From Callipepla californica brunnescens (taxonomy: Eukaryota; Chordata; Aves; Galliformes; Odontophoridae), in contig JALIRH010000004.1 of the NCBI GenBank assembly GCA_023055505.1, positions 18,409,368 to 18,473,367 on the forward strand: a DNA stretch of 64,000 nt. Direction: 5' to 3'. The notes under the pieces were generated by a model that was not told the DNA's origin, did not search any database, and saw only the letters and a list, made by a program, of their open reading frames with translations. Shown here one piece after another: positions 53,124-64,000 of this stretch. A program made the position numbers and the translations under genes. The first letter of the stretch is position 1. Each line of letters starts with the position of its first letter.

Positions 53124-56100
53124 ACTATTTACAGCAGACTGTGGTTGAAATCTCTTCTGGAAAAAGCTGATAACAGTCCTTTATAAAGTGTCAACCTCTT
53201 GTAATGGTGTCTTAGTTGCACTGCCAGGTGGCTCAGGAGAATATGAAGGATCATGAAAAAACACTTTGGTGTTGTTGGGATGGTGCAGGGGAGTTGTGCT
53301 CCAGCAATGGTTACTGTGCCTTGACGAGCAGTGGTGCCTAAGTATTTGAAATGAACAATACTTTTTAAAGGTAATTTGCTACAGATGCACTGATTTCTGA
53401 TCTTGAATGGTTGTGTCTAAGTTGCTTGTTATAGGAGCAGCAGGTTAATTTGGAAGAGGTGTGCGTTAGTATGAAAGTGAGATTTGGCTATGTGTATTAT
53501 TTGTTCCTCTAGTAGGATAAATATGCTACATATGATGCTTTTTTTTTTTTTCACCTGGCTGTGAGAGAATTTCATTTTACTATGCTTGTATACCACCCAG
53601 CAATGGTCCGGGTGCATGTGACACGTGTCAGTGGCTATGTTGTTTGAAATACACGATTAACGTTACCTGAAATCAGCTCTAATATCCCATCAGGGTGCGC
53701 TCTTCCAGGGCCATAATATGACTTGAGACAGCTGTCTAAGGTTGACAATTCCAGGAGTGTCCAAACGAAAAAGCAGAAAGATTTGCTCTTGGCAGAGTTT
53801 CCAATTGACCTTGCCTGTCTGGTTTGACATGGCCACTCCCAGCTCTCTGCCCTGCCCCTGTGCTGAAGGTCACTGCTTCTGTAAGTGAGCTGACAAACCT
53901 CACCTACAGAAGCAGTAGGCTCTTCAGCCATCTCCAGTCAGACCACAGTAAATGTCTTAAACTGGATCCAAAGGTGTATTTGTGCTAATGTGCTGGGCTG
54001 GATCAGGAGCTTCTCTAGTAACCTATATCAGACAACGTGGCACAGTAACATTTCAGGTTGACACAGCAAGAAATTGCTGATGTATCTGGTGCTGCTGGCT
54101 AAACTTTTGTTAGGAAGGGATGGTGTAACCCGAAGCACAGATTGTTAGAGAAAAGAACATTTTTTTGCAAGTGCCTTAACTTTAGAACAGACAGGTAGGA
54201 AAACTACTGAATTGTTCTGATGCAAGAGCTCATAATCAGTCCTGTGTTACACAATATCTAAGTAGATAGTTACTGGCCTGAGGAGTTTGAAGTCTTCACT
54301 GTTAAGACTTTATTGTTCTGGCTTCGTGTCATTGTGGGAATGATGATTTTTTCTTTTTTTTTTTTTTTTAATTTGACCAGGATAGTCAGTCTGACAGCAA
54401 GACAGCCCACTGAAAATTCTGTCTCAGGTTAAATTCTTTGTGTTTTGCATGTATAGAATATGTAAATAGCTGCTCTTCTTTGTAAGACTGATGCACTCCT
54501 TTGGGTTTCAGCTTTCCCAAGGTCCTTTCCAAGCAGGTAATAGGCAAATTAATTCTTGTTTTACAGGTTTTTGGGTTTTTTTTCCTTATTATGTGTGAGC
54601 TGGTGATTTACTTGAAAAAGTTTAAATGCTTCATCTGCTGGAACACAACTTTGACCTCTTTGTGCAGTTAGGTAGTGTGAGTCCAGCGAGCCCTGCCCTA
54701 TGATCATCAATAGTAAAGCAACAGGTAACAGCCTGAAGCAGCTTATTTTGTTTCCTGGATGGGTTTCTGTGGGTTCATCCCAAGGAATCCAGAAATACAA
54801 CCAGCCCAATACCTGAAATAGGACTTAGTCATAATGGAAGACTCTCTTCAGTCATTCACACACACTGACTCTTTCACTGCCGTGTCACTAATGGACATTT
54901 TTGTGGCTGCTGTGCTTTCTGAGTGTAATTGGTCATTTTAGTGGCTGGCCAATCACTTTCCCCTTGTAAAGCCATCCCTGCTACAGCTCGTGCCTCCCTG
55001 CAAAAGGAGCAGGAGGGTGATCTCAATCAGCTGTCTGGAGAAGTGCAGGTAACACTCCATTGTTTGGAAAGAGGAGTATTGTGTGACCTTTAGCTAGTCA
55101 GTGCACACTTAGCTGTGTAACACTCCTTGACCTTGGCTTTGAAAAGGTGCTGGTAAAGCAGCAAAGGTACCAGTAACCCCTCAGTTCCTCACTGGATGGA
55201 TCAACCTCAGTGACAGCCATTCAAGGACTGAAGAGGTTTTGGGACAAGAAGGAATCTGTTTATTTCCTTCTTTGTTGTGTGCCGTAAGAGTATGAGAAGG
55301 TTTTCTTTTCCTCTCAAAATGTTTTGAACGTGAAAAATCAGAAGTAGTTTCCTCCCCAGCAAGAATTCAAACTGATACTAACCAATGAATTTGAAATCAG
55401 ATTAGTTCTCAAAGAGAAGTCTGAACTGCATTAATTTGCAATTGCTGCGGTTCATGCAGGTGTGCTTTGTCTTAACTGCTGTAATAAACATGTCCAAATA
55501 TAGCAGCCTGAATGTTTCTAAGGGAAATGTAAGAGTAGCTCATAAGGAATGGAAAATGATTTGAAGGTTATTTTGTGTAACTTCATGAAAATTTAATTAG
55601 AAAAATGCATGAAATTTCATATGTTCTGAGTTATCTTGGAATAATCAAGAGGCAAAAGTTCCCTTATAGAAACATTCTTACCATGCTATCTGCAAACCAA
55701 ACATTGCAGCCTTATGCTAATAGTGATGGGGCTGAGAAACCACAGAGATGACTGGGAGCTGTTGGTAAACTAAATGTACTTTAGTCTGTCCTTAAATGCT
55801 AAGCTGAGAGCAGCCACAAAGTAAATAAAAGCAAGTTTGACTTCTTCCTTTTAAGGACTAATCAAAAAGTTGTTCTGTATTATGTTGTTGCTTTTTTTTT
55901 TCTTTCCTGCCAGAGATGAGAAATCAGCTAACAATGGCCACATCTTCTTGCTTCATATTCTGTTATATCTTTGTGCTTGCCTGAAGTGCTCCCTTGTGCT
56001 ATAGTAATGTTTTCATGTACCAGAAAAACTGCATATTACAGGGGCTACAGCTTACTCAATTTTCTGCTACTGGAAGAGAACACACAAAGACAACTCCTAC

Positions 56101-56910
56101 TCAAATAGAGTCCCAAAAGTCTCTTCATTTTTTTTTTCCCCCTAAGTTTTAGTGTCCACCTTTAAAGTACAGCAAAAGATTTTTATTTTTTTTCCATCAC
56201 TCCTAATTGAGTGGATACAGAATTAATACCCTGCATGGAGAAAAATCTGTCTCTCTTGTCAGAGCAATGGCTCTCCAGGTCTCTGTCACAGCTCAGAAGA
56301 ATGAAAGCTTATTTATAGAATGTGTAAAAAATCTGGGCATCTGTGAACTTGCACTGCAGCTGTAGTTTAGGATGAAGCTCAGGGTTCTGTCCATGAGGAT
56401 CTTCCACCTGAACTTCTGTTTGAACCTAATCTGTGGTGTTAAAAGTACTCAGAGCTTTTTGGCACTCTGCTGCTTTCCTTTCTTGAGAGCTATAGTTCAT
56501 CAGTGTCAGCAGGTGTGAATCCACAAGCAGTGCCAGACTTACAGCAGATGCAAACCTGGACTGTATATTTTTGTTCTTTTTCTTACAAATTGGAGACTTC
56601 GGGAGGGCAGACATATTCTATGGACCTCATACCAAGGTCATACAAGTGCCCAGGGTACATACTGGTACATAGAAGTCCTTCTGGATGCAACCCATCATCT
56701 TATCTCTTGTGTTGGGATGGCAGGTATGAGAGTATAGGGACATAATGTGAGACACTGCTCTGCCTAAGCAATCATACTCCATTTGATGACTTGGTTCCCT
56801 GCAACACGTGTCAAGTTACTGATTTGCTGAGGGCTTGGATGTAGTTTCCTCTGTATTTTTCCAGCCACACATTAGAGCCTGAAGACTTAGTGCAGCAAGG
56901 CTGTGTCCTA

Positions 56911-56918
56911 CTTTATTT
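56911..56918 (-). other. Candidate poly(A) signal for PPP1R14D
   Basis: TTTATT on the plus strand (AATAAA on the minus strand), about 860 bases past the PPP1R14D stop codon. It is a single unsupported hexamer; a nearer variant signal could be used. Confidence 0.3.
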
Positions 56919-57774
56919 CTAATTTGCAAGACCTACCTGTCTGTGAAAGACTTGTTGCTTAGAAGCAGGTATGTTTTCAGTTCAATTTTTCTGTAGTGTC
57001 TAAAAGGAGAGTAATTCGAGGCAGCACATAGCTGATTTTCTCTGTTTTAATATACAAAGTAAGTTTTTCACAGTGTCTTTTTAAATGGTGAGAAAAATCT
57101 TTCCCAGGCCTCACTCCTTGAGAAGATGCTTCTAAATCATCAAGTTCTAAATTCTGCAGAGGCCTTAGCAGCCATTTCATCAGCTTCCTCTTAGCTATTA
57201 TCAGATGCACTTTAATTTTTCCTTCAATCCTACTGTATATTTTCTGTTGAACCTTCATGAGTAATGGAGGCTTAATAAGACCTATGAAATATGTGCAATG
57301 CTGTAGGGCCAGGTACAGCAGTAACAGGCAAAAGATCACAGTTGTGTCCAAGCCAGACTTGAAACAGGGTGCAGCTTTGTAGTAACCGACTTTCCATGCT
57401 GATGAAGGAGTGATAACCAGTGCCTCGTTTTCCTTGCAGTGGATGTAAAGAAAGAAGTTTTCATGTGTTCCTGAGAATTGTATTCGGTGCTCCCAAGCCA
57501 GCTTGGAAATTCCTAGAAGAAACTAAAGGAAGGACTTCATGTCCCATTCCCCAGGCTAAAATGCCCTTTAAGAACCAGGAAAACTTACAACTTGGCCTCC
57601 TGCTATGCATGTAGATCTGGAAGGAGTGGAGACTTCAAGCCACTGGTACAAGGCTCACAAACTCAGTGATGTTTCTTAATAACAGTAAATCCTAAACGTA
57701 TTCTGAAGTGATCTCACTGATCTGTTTTTCATGGGGAAGACATATCTTTCCTTGTGACCAAAGCTGGATGTCTC

Positions 57775-60700
57775 TTATGGGTGAGGTAATCTCTTCTGAG
57801 GATTGGTGATTCTCCGGAGACCTTTCAATCGACTGAGCAACTCCGTAATGAAGTCCTACAGTAAGAATTGTAGGAAGAAGGATGTTAATTCCATTTCTCA
57901 CTGGGCCAAAGGGTACTATGCCTTTTGCATTATTCACATGTTTCTCTTCATGCTGAGCAGAAACCAGGGTTTTTTACTTGCATTAAGCAAATGTATCTGC
58001 TAGCTTAGGAAGTGAGGCTTTTTGATGGCTGAAGACAGTTTAAAAGCCCCTCTTCTTTTCTCTTCCTATTCTCTCTAGAGTAGCTACGTTTGCTTTTTTC
58101 TGCAGCAGCTAGCCTGCTTTCTTCCTAATGCCTGCTTGTTCCACCTCAAGGTGACTTCAAGATGCTGTTGTCTCAGGCTCCCCTGCTTCCTGTTGCCACC
58201 GTAACCTCCTGCCCACTTCTTCTGCCCTCCCAATATAGGGCAGAGCATGCTCTCCCTCTCATTGCTTCCTTGCTGAACCTGTAAAGCTCCGTGTAAGGAG
58301 ATTGCAGTCATGCTGGATCAGTGCCAGTTCTACAAGGAAGTGGCTGGCAGAGAAAGGGGTGGAGCAGGACACGTAAGACTAATGATAACCTGGAGCAGGG
58401 GTTGAGGACTGGCAGACCAGGTAGTTGAGCAGTTAATGGAGATAAACCCCTTTGCTGACACAGCCAAGCACTGTGGACCAAACTGGGCCATCTGGTTATT
58501 CCAAGCAGAAATCTAAGTGACTATTTTGACTTCTTGATATTTGGGTTATGCTCTCTGCTCCAAAAGAGTGCAAACAATATTACATTATTTAATGTTATAT
58601 TGAAAATAAATGCTCTTTTGGTTCACAGAAAACAGGAATTTCTCACACCATATATTCTTTTTTATTGGCTAGCTCTTGGTTTGTGTATTTTTAATCATTA
58701 GTACTCTGACGGATAAGTGGTTGGACCAGATGATCTTAGAGGTCTCTTCTAACCTTAATGATTCTGTGACTCTCTGTGAATAGTGCAAACTTCTCCCTCT
58801 CCAGGGCAAGTAATGTTTCTGTAAGGCATCTGTCTCACTTTCTGCCTGTTTGTTGTTGTGCTGCTAAATAGAAAGGCTGGATAAAACATTTAGATTGATG
58901 AAAAAATCTTCTCTGATCACTGCTCAATAATGATATGCCCAGTACAATCTTGGGACCACCCTCCATTCATGTCATTCATATGCTAGAGTGTTCTAAGCTA
59001 AAACTGCATTTAATTAACAGCATGCTGTGATACTTGCTGCCTGCTGGGTTAAACCACAACAATGTCATTTCAACACTGAAATGACCTCGCCTCAGGATAA
59101 CTGAAATACGGAATGAACTTTGGCTGTACAGCATAATCCTTCATCTGCTCCACTGCTCGGCTTCATTTCCGCCATGTAGATTTACACTTAGTCTTATAAC
59201 ACAGCAGAATAAACAGGCGAACACCTCCCATTGGAGATTAAACAAATGTGGTGGTAGGCAAAATAACGTATTGGTTATTTGGCCAAATGGCAGCAAACGT
59301 GCTCTTAGAGAATGGCATATGTATGTTGATAGTGCTTGACTCACCTCTGTTGGGCTGGAGCACTCGTGGAGGATTTCCTGAAAGCCAAGGAGACATCATT
59401 TTAGTATTTTGCAAGTTGACCCTCCTCTCCAGCTGTAAAAAGGGTATATAATCTTACTATTCCTGACTGGCTACAAGACACAGGGAAACAGCACACGATA
59501 CAGTACGTATATGTTCTGCAATCCAAACACATATTTTGCTATACTGTATTATGCCAGCAGTTCCTATCTTGAAGTCACCAAGTTCCTCTGTCTGACCTGT
59601 AGTTTTAATTTCTGTTCTTCATTAGGGACTTCCAGGAGATCTTCAAGGTCAATTACTGGTCCGGGAACTTCTGCATCTGTTTTCTCTCTTAGCTAAAAAG
59701 AAGGAAAAAAAAAAAAGGAAACAACACAGTTAGTAAACCCTCAAACTTTTAAGAACTTTAGAGACCATCCTTGAAGAACTGAGCAACTGAGAAGGAACTT
59801 GCTACAAAGGAACCATGCTGCAAATCTGATGTCAAGATATAAATCTTCTCAAAATAAGGAGGCTCTTAACAAGAGAATGTGTATTCCAGCCCCTCTGTGG
59901 TGTCTGCTACAGCCACACATCTTGATTCATCATCTGCTCCCACCTCAACACTTGATCCCTGCTCAGGGATCACAGTCTGTGATGGGAACACCTTTCCAAG
60001 AATATCCAGTGTCAGTTGCTAACTGCAGTGCAGTGTAATTTAGCTTGGGGCAACCTAATTTTGTAAAGAGTGTGCACTAAGTGTTCATCCAACAGAAGTC
60101 CATCAGGTTTAATCTTAAAGAGGTACTACAAGTACAAGGATATTTTAAGCTTTTTGGCAGTATACATTTACAGAGTTGGTATTTATACTAAAGATTTTTG
60201 CAGCAGACACGTTTTAGCTCTACATGCCTCTATAAGATTGTAAGGATGACAGGCTGCATTTCCCAGCGTAGCTGCAAAATGAACCACTAACAACGCAACA
60301 CTAGTGATATTTTAACATAGTGCTTAGCAGAGTAAGGATAATGGGTGAACAGCACAGCACCTGATACAGATGTACGTAAAATGTTAAACAATAAAGAAAG
60401 TATTTATGGGAAAAGAAGAAAAAAGAAAAAGAAACTGTTTCCAGTCAGTCTCTTGATACCGTGCCAGCGAGGAAGCAGAAAAGCAGTAGTTCAACTTTGT
60501 TACACAGTTGACGTGACAACTAAGAAAAAAACAGTTATACATATAGCACTGTGACCCACACAGTTTCTACATAAAAGTAATAGTTTTCACATGACTGTTT
60601 AGACAACGGGTGTTGATCTTGTCTAAGTAGGGACTGTGATCCAGCTTCCCAGTGCAGGGAAAGGTCTTGAAAACCCAAGTTGTCTCCCAAGTCTTAGTTT

Positions 60701-62664
60701 TGTTGTGAAAAGCCTCATGGCAGAAAATAGCATAACAATCAGGTTATCTGTATCAGGAGATGATGCTTGATCTGATCTTGCTGGCAGTTGACTGTGCAGT
60801 GCCATTTATTCCAGCTGTCACATGGGTTTCTGGAAGACATGGAGGAACACTGCACTGCCAAGGGCAGGTGGAGCAAAGAGGAAGCTGACTGGGAGCCAAT
60901 GTAATGGAAGTCAGTGGATTCAAAGAAGCCTAGGCTGGCAGGGATAACTAAATCTTGCTACAGTGCACAGAGCAGGGCAGGAGGACCTGCTGGACTTCTG
61001 GGTACTTACAAGTCATTTTTTGTGGCACACTTTTTTATTTGAGAAGGTTCTATGTACACTTTTATTGTATGCTGTTAACTATCTCTGATTTGGATCAGCA
61101 TTGCAAGTGCTGGAGTGCTGCTAGCAAAGGCAATCTATTTGCAACCTGTTCCCATAAGGGCATGGCTGCATTTCTCACTTGCACCTACTGGAAAAAATGT
61201 TTCCTCTGAGGAGCTACTCTGTTAACAGTGAACAGCTCCCAATTAGTAGACTTAAACAGCTGAGAGTTGTACACGGAGCCACATCTTACTTTTTGTTACT
61301 GGTGGTACCATGAAATGCTTCCTGACTATCTCAAAAAAAACAAAAAAAAAAAAAAACAAACAAAAAAAACAAACAAACCAAAACCAACCACCAACCAACC
61401 AAACAAAAAAATGAACTAATATTTTAAAACTACAGTCATTGCCCAAAGGGCAAAAGATCCTGTTGCTCAAAGCAGCAACCACTTCTCTTGCTCATCTCTT
61501 CAGAACTACCATGTTACTTTTGCTTATTCCTTCAAGTTGTGGGCATCAGTAGGACTCCAAATTCATATTTTAAGATGGAAATGAGATCTTCTCCCATCCC
61601 CTCCCTCAGATGTTGCCTGTCAGGAGCTTATGTTTCTTCTCGGGGCATAGTGGTATTTTGGGGTGGCTACCAACTCAGTGGGATCATTTCCCCTTGGGGA
61701 ATTTGGATAGATAAAATCTGCTGGTTTCCTCATAGCATCCTTGAGGTGCTTTACGATAGTGTTAAACTGAGATATTCCAGTAAAACTATATAAAATAAAA
61801 GCAGAGTTAGCACCATCTTGAGTGACAAGATGAAATAGAGGAAATGGCTCTAGTTCTTTTAAAGCTACATAAAGCACAATGGTAAAAGCAGACACATTTC
61901 TGACACAAGAAGGCTGGAGGGAGCATGTTGCTAGACAGGTCCAACCCAAGATGCCTACATTTCCAAGGAATGACAGGGTCTAACCTGCCTCCAAAGGGGC
62001 TCAGCATGTACACTGGTCTGTCAGAATAAATATTCATCCTAGGCCATTTCCCACACTGAGAACTGCTTCCAGAAACACTGCATATCCTGCACCATTCAGG
62101 CACTGGACCCAGTTGCTCCCTAAGTTTCTTGGATACATAAGAACGATGTAGGTATGACTGTTGCTGGTGGTAGGTAAGGAAAACACAGGCCAGGAAGACT
62201 GCTCTGGGGAGTTGTGCAATTTGAGCATGTGTTTTGTTTTTTCTTCCCCTGCTGCCAGTAGCACGTCCAGTGTCTGCAGCTGCAGATACACAAAGATCTG
62301 GCCAAAGGGATGAAGGGTACACTGAATACCTCAAACCCAGATTGCTCAGGTACTGCTAGCAGCAAAAATGATGACAAGGATCTATTTCCAGTAAGCTGAG
62401 CAAGCACACCTCTATCCCTGCATGCAATCTCTCATCCCATTCCCCTAATGAGTGAGGAGCTGGTTCGCCCAAGCTACTCACCGGGTACTGGTACAGCTCC
62501 TGCAGCTGAGCATTGATCCACTCCTCCAGGTCTAGCCAACGCTGTAGGTCTTTGCGGTTGTACTTTATGGTTAGCTTGCCCAGTTTCCTATGTGACGATT
62601 CCTCCCCAGGTTTCTCCGGAGTCTGGAAAGTCACCCGGGGCAATGCACTGGAGTTGCTGGCCAT
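57775..62664 (-). CDS. PPP1R14D: PPP1R14D-like inhibitor of protein phosphatase 1
   Basis: A member of the CPI-17/PHI/KEPI/GBPI family: small cytosolic proteins that block the PP1 catalytic subunit when phosphorylated on one Thr. Four coding exons on the minus strand: 62664-62482, 59692-59597, 59377-59345, 57855-57775. They total 393 bases, giving 130 residues, all joins in phase 0. Residues 10-13 (RVTF, in PRVTFQTPEK) fit a PP1-docking RVxF motif. Thr32 in KLTIKYNRKDL aligns with the regulatory Thr38 of CPI-17. The helices follow: LQRWLDLEEWINAQLQELY at 40-58, VIDLEDLLEVPNEEQKLKLQ at the end of exon 2, EILHECSSPTE (the whole 33-base exon 3), and DFITELLSRLKGLRRITNPQ near the C-terminus. The ATG at 62664 has A at -3 and G at +4; no in-frame upstream ATG is near. 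It is named D rather than A, B or C by its place beside ZFYVE19 in convergent orientation, as in human, and by the QRWLDLEEW segment. The identity of the family is very sure, the paralogue fairly sure. Confidence 0.92.
58705..58778 (+). repeat. CR1-type LINE 3' end
   Basis: 'ggataagtggttggaccaga' then 'tgatcttagaggtctcttct' then 'aaccttaatgattctgtgac' is a clear CR1 terminus. It lies in the PPP1R14D intron between its last two exons. Confidence 0.9.
61333..61411. repeat. (CAAA)n/(CCAA)n low-complexity tract
   Basis: A-rich repeat grading from poly(A) through caaa units to ccaacc units over about 80 bases, inside the first PPP1R14D intron. It is a simple-sequence array likely to vary in length. 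Confidence 0.9.
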
Positions 62665-62703
62665 CCTCACCACTTCTTCCTCACCCCGGGGCTGCTCTGC
62701 TCT

Positions 62704-62718
62704 GCCTTATAACCAATG
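62704..62718 (-). promoter_or_regulatory. PPP1R14D: TATA/CCAAT-like promoter of PPP1R14D
   Basis: On the minus strand the sequence reads ATTGG-TTATAAGG, an inverted CCAAT box abutting a TATA-like element, 40-55 bases before the start codon. No CpG island is present. This suggests a tissue-restricted promoter with a very short leader, unless a further upstream noncoding exon exists. Confidence 0.5.
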
Positions 62719-62719
62719 T

Positions 62720-64000
62720 CTCCCCACAGCTCCTTGCTCACAGCACAAGCCACTTATGGGTGCTGAGGGCAGGCTGCATTGGGGATGCCAGGGAGCAAGG
62801 CAGGGAGCAGCAGTGGGTGCTGCAGGCACAGTTACCGGAGCAGGCTCTTGGGTTTCACAGCAGCACCCGTTGATGAGTGGGGAGGGAGGAGAGATGGTTT
62901 GGTGTAATAACATCTGCTGTTAAAATAAGCCAAGTGAAGCAGGGAACCAATGAACAAACGTTGTTAATATTTAACGTAAGTCAGATCCAAGAAGCAACAG
63001 GAGGCGGGGAAGAGAAGGTTTTGAATTACTTTTCCTACAGGTGCAAATGACACGTGTGTGAAAATCCAATGGGCTGATCTGCTCTTCTACAAGGATGGGA
63101 ATACTAGGTCAGTGGTGTTACCAGCCAAACTTGGACTCAGCTGTCCCATTTTATCCTGTTCTGCAGTCTGCATGTTTTTATTTGTTTGTTTGTTTGTTTT
63201 TTATCTTTCTGAAAAACTTCTGTGTAGAAAACCTGGTGAGCTGAATTTGAGGTCATCTGAATAAGGCACTTTTGCAATGAAACAAGTTATCTGTGCTCTT
63301 ATTAACCAAAGAAAGCTATATGTGGTGTGACAAAGTACTGCGATTTAATGGATAAAGCATTATATCCTTTTCATAAAAAGGCATTTATGGTAAATAGGTC
63401 CATCTGCTGAAGCATTGTAAACTGTTACGGTGTTTATTTACCACTGTTTGGTTTACAGCCTCTTACTAGAAGAGAGGTTAAAGGTCTGCAACTTTATTGC
63501 CATCTTATCTTAGGGCACACGGTCAGCACAGTTCATAGGGGCAGAAATCAAACCAAACCTGTTTATGTGGTGCCACTTTCCCCTAGATGCTGTGTCACAC
63601 CCCTTTACCCACCTGTTCACAGAGCCCTCCTGTGACCTGCTGCAGATGCTGCTCTGTCGAACAGCTGAACCTGACCTGAAACCTTCAGACATGAAGCACA
63701 CCAGCAGTTCCAGTCCCGTGGGCTGGCTGGGAAAAGCAGGTATGCCAAGGCTGGCCTCCTCTGGAAGTTGTAGTGTGTCCCCCTGTCACAACCATGTCAT
63801 TGTGCCCAGAGGGACAGTGGCAGTTGTCCAACAGCAAGTTCTACAGTAGGGTCAGTAGGAAAATGGAGCACTCCAGCCCTTCTTTTTCATCAGGTTTGAA
63901 CAAAATCCAAAGATTTTCTAACAGAAATTTTCACAAAATTCTGATTCTGAAGCTTGCAGGATAAAGTACACATAAAAATGGTATCCTTGCTCCCTGCTTT
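62720..64000. other. Flank upstream of PPP1R14D, no gene seen
   Basis: No exon could be supported. (GTTT)n appears at 63179-63200. The next gene on the human map is SPINT1, but no Kunitz-domain coding sequence (Cys-rich with GxCRA) was recognised here. Confidence 0.5.

Larger units (their letters stand above)
52675..57774. other. Spacer between convergent ZFYVE19 and PPP1R14D
   Basis: Holds the 3' untranslated parts of both genes and about 4 kb of unique sequence. T-rich tracts lie near 53.54 and 54.36 kb. A 124-codon minus-strand open frame at 56977-57351 is unexplained. No further exon was found. Confidence 0.5.

Noticed and set aside
59141..59344. Minus-strand frame just beside PPP1R14D exon 3
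   Set aside because: It is intronic sequence after the gtgagt donor at 59344; the family alignment jumps to 57855.
61807..62334. 175-codon minus-strand open frame with Cys-rich parts
   Set aside because: It lies in the first PPP1R14D intron, has no recognisable domain, and no splice sites link it in phase to the verified exons.
1..64000. CRISPR arrays, tRNA or rRNA genes, bacterial operons, intact viral genes
   Set aside because: No regularly spaced repeats, tRNA arm motifs or rRNA sequence seen; gene structure is eukaryotic, and only short CR1 remnants represent mobile DNA with certainty.

Overview
The window reads as nuclear DNA from a bird. It is AT-rich, its genes are split by introns, and it carries many short CR1-type LINE tails. 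A ZFYVE19 gene and a PPP1R14D gene lie tail to tail, an arrangement I recall from human 15q15.1. The exact species cannot be told. All exon models were built by hand from splice signals, reading phase and remembered family sequences; no search was run.

Layout. 1-2.6 kb: a CR1 fragment and a small isolated GC-rich patch near 2.1 kb. 2.6-17.25 kb, minus strand: an unidentified small gene whose short exons keep phase and which starts in a CpG island at about 17.0-17.5 kb. 17.65-29.75 kb: a roughly 12 kb stretch with no convincing exon. 29.78-40.65 kb, plus strand: a complete 11-exon astacin metalloprotease of the hatching-enzyme/UVS.2 type (signal peptide, short propeptide, six-cysteine astacin domain, two CUB domains; 470 residues). 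44.18-44.56 kb: a CpG island that starts ZFYVE19 (plus strand, 11 coding exons, 420 residues, ending 52.67 kb), whose first intron appears to use a GC donor. 57.78-62.66 kb, minus strand: PPP1R14D (four coding exons, 130 residues) with a TATA/CCAAT-like promoter. 62.7-64 kb: no gene seen.

The genes do not form a pathway. ZFYVE19 (ANCHR) is a phosphoinositide-binding regulator of the abscission checkpoint. PPP1R14D is a phosphorylation-dependent inhibitor of protein phosphatase 1. The astacin protease is a secreted enzyme of the group that digests egg envelopes. The points most worth checking are the astacin gene sitting immediately upstream of ZFYVE19, where human has DNAJC17/C15orf62, the unidentified minus-strand gene, the GC-AG intron, and extra cysteines in the ZFYVE19 FYVE-like domain.
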